A program made the position numbers and the translations under genes. A stretch of DNA of 64,000 nt from Paenibacillus solanacearum (lineage in GTDB: Bacteria; Bacillota; Bacilli; Paenibacillales; NBRC-103111), in assembly GCF_910593845.1 (NCBI RefSeq), contig NZ_CAJVAS010000006.1, forward strand, positions 124,001-188,000, in the 5' to 3' direction. Numbering within the stretch: the first letter of the stretch is position 1; the number at the start of each line of letters is the position of its first letter. Below are positions 61,781 to 64,000 of the stretch, in pieces. Under the pieces are notes generated by a model that saw only the letters and a program-made list of their open reading frames with translations, was not told the DNA's origin and did no database searches.

Positions 61781-62146
61781 TTGGAACTGGCGAAAATACT
61801 AGTGGTAGACGATACAATGTTTATGAGAATGATGCTGAAGGAGATTTTATCCAAAGAAGGTCATGAGGTCATAGGCGAAGCGGGAAACGGGATGGAAGCC
61901 GTCGATAAGTACAAACAGCTGCGGCCGGATTTGGTCACCATGGACATCACGATGCCGGAGATGGAAGGCATTGAGGCTCTGAAAATCATCCGGGGCCAGT
62001 TTCCGCTCGCAAAGGTCATCATGTGCTCGGCTATGGGCCAGCAGCAAAAAGTAGTGGAGGCCATCCAGTGCGGAGCGCGCGATTTTATCGTGAAGCCGTT
62101 CCAGGCGGAGCGCGTGATTGAAGCGGTCAATCGGGCCGTCGGTTAG
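61781..62146 (+). CDS. cheY: CheY-type single-domain response regulator
   Basis: 121 residues. DDTMFMRMMLKEIL, phospho-acceptor Asp55 in LVTMDITMPEMEG, Ser/Thr in MCSAMGQQQ and Lys in FIVKPFQAE; very close to CheY of B. subtilis. No chemotaxis or flagellar gene is adjacent. Start uncertain: TTG 61781 is only 2 nt behind GGGAGG, CTG 61787 is ideally spaced, and TTG 61766 is upstream of that site. It follows the two-component pair by 100 bp and could be a second output of the kinase. Confidence 0.85.
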   Translation: MELAKILVVDDTMFMRMMLKEILSKEGHEVIGEAGNGMEAVDKYKQLRPDLVTMDITMPEMEGIEALKIIRGQFPLAKVIMCSAMGQQQKVVEAIQCGARDFIVKPFQAERVIEAVNRAVG

Positions 62147-62201
62147 CTTGCTTGTTTCGGGACATCGGAAGGCATCGGCGCGCGATAATAAGGACCGCAC
62201 A

Positions 62202-62229
62202 TTGCTGTCTTCGCTTCGGCTGGTATAAT
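62202..62229 (+). promoter_or_regulatory. Sigma-A promoter of Dabb gene
   Basis: TTGCTG (62202-62207), 16 bp, TATAAT (62224-62229), 40 bp before the start codon. Confidence 0.7.
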
Positions 62230-62268
62230 GATAAAGTATCGTTAACCTTTCAGAAATGAGGACAAGCC

Positions 62269-62562
62269 ATGATCGATCATATCGTCATTATCAAATTCAG
62301 CGAAACGACAACCCAGGAGCAGCTGGCGGAAGTATGCGCCCGGTATAAAGCGCTGAAAGACCGCATTGGGGGAATTGTCGACATACAGGCGGGAATCAAC
62401 TTCTCGGAGAAAAGCCAAGGCTACCAGGTGCTGCTGTCGGTCCGTTTCGAGAACCGTGCGGCGCTGGAAGCGTATGGACCGAACCCGGACCATCAGGCGG
62501 TCGCCGCCTTTATTCGCGAATCGGGAAGAGTCGACAGCATCGTGCTTGATATTGAAATTTAA
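62269..62562 (+). CDS. Dabb (stress-responsive A/B barrel) protein
   Basis: 97 residues, dimeric ferredoxin-like fold. Starts IDHIVIIKFSETTTQEQL and ends GPNPDHQAVAAFIRESGRV, SIVLDIEI: the Dabb pattern with the conserved H-x-I-x-x-K-F strand and DHQAV. Function unknown in most members, often stress related. ATG 62269 with AATGAGGAC. Monocistronic. Confidence 0.9.
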   Translation: MIDHIVIIKFSETTTQEQLAEVCARYKALKDRIGGIVDIQAGINFSEKSQGYQVLLSVRFENRAALEAYGPNPDHQAVAAFIRESGRVDSIVLDIEI

Positions 62563-62624
62563 TGGTGGTTGGAAACGCCGTACGCGGCAAACGAATCGGA
62601 GCCGGTTCATGAAGAAAGTTGCGC

Positions 62625-62674
62625 AGAAAGGAATGCTCTAAGCCGTTGCTTGGAGCATTCCTTTCTTTTTTTTT
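62625..62674 (+). terminator. Strong terminator after Dabb gene
   Basis: GAAAGGAATGCTC / GAGCATTCCTTTC, 13 bp stem, then nine T. Confidence 0.9.
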
Positions 62675-62760
62675 GTGACACTTTTCATTTTCCGTCACCA
62701 GGTGCGGCGCTATAATGAAGTGGATTTTCAATTTATCGCGGGCGGACGCGGAGGGAACCT

Positions 62761-62934
62761 ATGATGGAGAAGGATATAGCCAATTTAATCGATATACTGC
62801 ATCTGGAAGAGAAAGAGATTTTGGAACGGTTTCGCTTCACGATGGAAGGACGGCGGCTCACGAAAGCCGAGGCGCTTCGATTCATTCAATTTCTGCGTGA
62901 CGAGTTGGAGAAAAATCCCCCCCTTAAGCACTAA
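62761..62934 (+). CDS. Small hypothetical protein
   Basis: 57 residues, two predicted charged helices (ANLIDILHLEEKEILERF and KAEALRFIQFLRDELEK). ATG 62761 has GGAGGGAACC directly upstream, and TATAAT lies at 62711-62716. No known family. Good codon pattern and ribosome binding site make it a likely gene. Confidence 0.65.
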   Translation: MMEKDIANLIDILHLEEKEILERFRFTMEGRRLTKAEALRFIQFLRDELEKNPPLKH

Positions 62935-63078
62935 AGGAACCCGGAGCTGTCAGTTAGCGTTCAGGAAGCGGCAAGTCATGGGTATGGCGACGGAATGATT
63001 TTTGTACATTGACAATCCTTGCTGATTGATACAAAATGTATCTATGAGATGAAGATCAGCAAGGGGGGCCATTGAATC

Positions 63079-63330
63079 ATGCTTTATAAGGAAGAAGTCC
63101 CAGCGGGGCTTGTGGTTGGGGACACGTATACGCTTCGGCAAGTGGGTTTGTTTATCAAGGCGAACAAAAACATCATTGTGCTGAACGAATCGATCGAATA
63201 TTTCGCGAACAACCGCGACGAGAAAGTGATGGTTATGACCAAAGAGGAATGCTTCGCGCATTATGTCGAGACGAACAGCTACTTTACGAAGCGACCGATG
63301 AAAACGATTTATCGAGTCAAGAAGCTGTAG
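63079..63330 (+). CDS. Hypothetical protein
   Basis: 83 residues, mixed alpha/beta (LVVGDTYTLRQVGLFIKANK, FTKRPMKTIYRVKKL), no signal or membrane segment. ATG 63079 is preceded by AAGGGGGGCC; TTGACA at 63009-63014 is a likely -35. No family recognised. Confidence 0.65.
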   Translation: MLYKEEVPAGLVVGDTYTLRQVGLFIKANKNIIVLNESIEYFANNRDEKVMVMTKEECFAHYVETNSYFTKRPMKTIYRVKKL

Positions 63331-63368
63331 CGTCCCGGCAAAGGACACGCATATAGGACCCTTGCTTG

Positions 63369-63424
63369 ATCCCTTCCATGTAACAGATTGGAGCAACCTC
63401 CTTTCTGATGCGGAAGGGATTTTG
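63369..63424 (+). terminator. Possible terminator
   Basis: ATCCCTTCC / GGAAGGGAT arms around a 34-base loop, then TTTTG. Large loop lowers confidence. Confidence 0.45.
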
Positions 63425-63532
63425 TCGTTTACAAAATAAATATAAAATTATAATTGAAAAAAAACTCCACCAAAGTTATTATAAAAGGAGAATATCGCCT
63501 TTAGTTAATTTGCCAGGCAAGGGGGAGCTCAG

Positions 63533-64000
63533 TTGAAAACGATGCATGAAACAGGAAATACGCTGCTTGCAATCCGAAGCCAGCTGAACGCGTTGACCAA
63601 AACGGAGGCCGTCGTCGCGGCATACGTTTTGGAGCATCCGGAGGATGTCATTTATTTGTCCGTGACGGATGTGGCGGAGAAGGCCGGTGTCGGCGAGACG
63701 ACGGTGCTGCGGTTTTGCCGCAAGCTGGGCTATCGGGGCTTTCAGGATTTCAAGCTGCTTCTCGCGCAGGACCTCGTTCAGCCCGCAGGCCATACGCCCG
63801 AGGAAGTGAAGGCGGATGACGACCCGGCGACGCTGCGGCAGAAGCTCGTCGCCTCCCACAGCCGCATCCTGGAGGACACCGGGAAGCTGCTCGACGCCGC
63901 GAAGCTCGGTCAGGCCATCGAGCTGCTTGCGCAGGCGGACACGATCCAGTTTTACGGCGTAGGGTCCTCCGGCTTGACGGCGCAGCAGGCGGCCCACTCG
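63533..64000 (+). CDS. RpiR-family transcriptional regulator, 3' truncated
   Basis: 156 codons, runs off the window. N-terminal HTH_6 domain (LTKTEAVVAAYVLEHPEDVI, VTDVAEKAGVGETTVLRFCR, LGYRGFQDFK) and the beginning of a SIS sugar-phosphate-binding domain (ADTIQFYGVGSSGLTAQQAA). RpiR regulators sense phosphosugars and control adjacent sugar genes, probably beyond the window. TTG 63533 has GGGGGAG 5 nt upstream; ATG 63542 is the alternative. Confidence 0.9.
   Translation, partial: MKTMHETGNTLLAIRSQLNALTKTEAVVAAYVLEHPEDVIYLSVTDVAEKAGVGETTVLRFCRKLGYRGFQDFKLLLAQDLVQPAGHTPEEVKADDDPATLRQKLVASHSRILEDTGKLLDAAKLGQAIELLAQADTIQFYGVGSSGLTAQQAAHS

Noticed and set aside
1..64000. CRISPR arrays, rRNA or tRNA genes
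   Set aside because: No regularly spaced repeats of CRISPR type and no tRNA or rRNA signature sequences were noticed; the only spaced repeats are the TGTCG boxes of the late promoters.

Overview
The window is low-GC Gram-positive (Bacillota) DNA, most likely from Paenibacillus or a close relative in Paenibacillaceae. Evidence: counterparts of Bacillus subtilis yutI, yuzB, yutJ, yutM, yumB, yumC, yuiB, yqzM, sda, dnaB and dnaI, AGGAGG-type ribosome binding sites, TTG/GTG starts, and menaquinone (mqnE) and coproheme (hemQ) pathway genes. Both ends cut genes: a copper amine oxidase-like stalk protein on the left and an RpiR regulator on the right. No rRNA, tRNA or CRISPR array was seen.

1-20 kb is mainly housekeeping: SPFH membrane protein with a ribbon-helix-helix partner, thioredoxin-like protein, heme A synthase, HEPN protein, short-chain dehydrogenase, Fe-S and respiratory genes (yutI, yuzB, yutJ, mqnE, yutM, yumC, yumB), hemQ, the sporulation checkpoint gene sda behind a run of DnaA boxes, and the helicase-loading pair dnaB-dnaI. 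A degenerate second copy of the yutM 3' end, 1.4 kb downstream of the real one, marks an insertion or duplication scar.

20-36 kb holds trxA, uvrC with an unusual alanine-rich insert, a CPBP protease, a c-di-AMP riboswitch in front of ktrB-ktrA and a cation/proton antiporter (a potassium module), a LysR regulator, sdhCAB, a LacI-type regulator with a clear operator next to a GH88 unsaturated glucuronyl hydrolase, and a CzcD-type metal exporter.

37.7-54.9 kb is a PBSX-like contractile tail element without terminase, portal or capsid genes, i.e. a probable R-type tailocin. ImmA protease and Xre repressor face left; a sigma-region-4/ArpU-like activator faces right. Two imperfect ~140 bp repeats follow, each with four TGTCG boxes at 11-12 bp steps, an extended -10 and a hairpin. 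Then come tail terminator, sheath, tube, chaperone (with a textbook -1 frameshift signal), tape measure, hub/baseplate genes, two fibre genes, a decayed subtilisin-like protease, and a lysis cassette (xhlA, holin, GH73 hydrolase).

55-64 kb returns to chromosomal genes: P-loop kinase, thiM, a membrane protein, a three-module sensor kinase (HisKA kinase + receiver + LytS-type kinase in one chain) overlapping a BTAD-type response regulator gene, a CheY-type regulator, a Dabb protein, two small conserved-looking proteins, and the start of an RpiR regulator.
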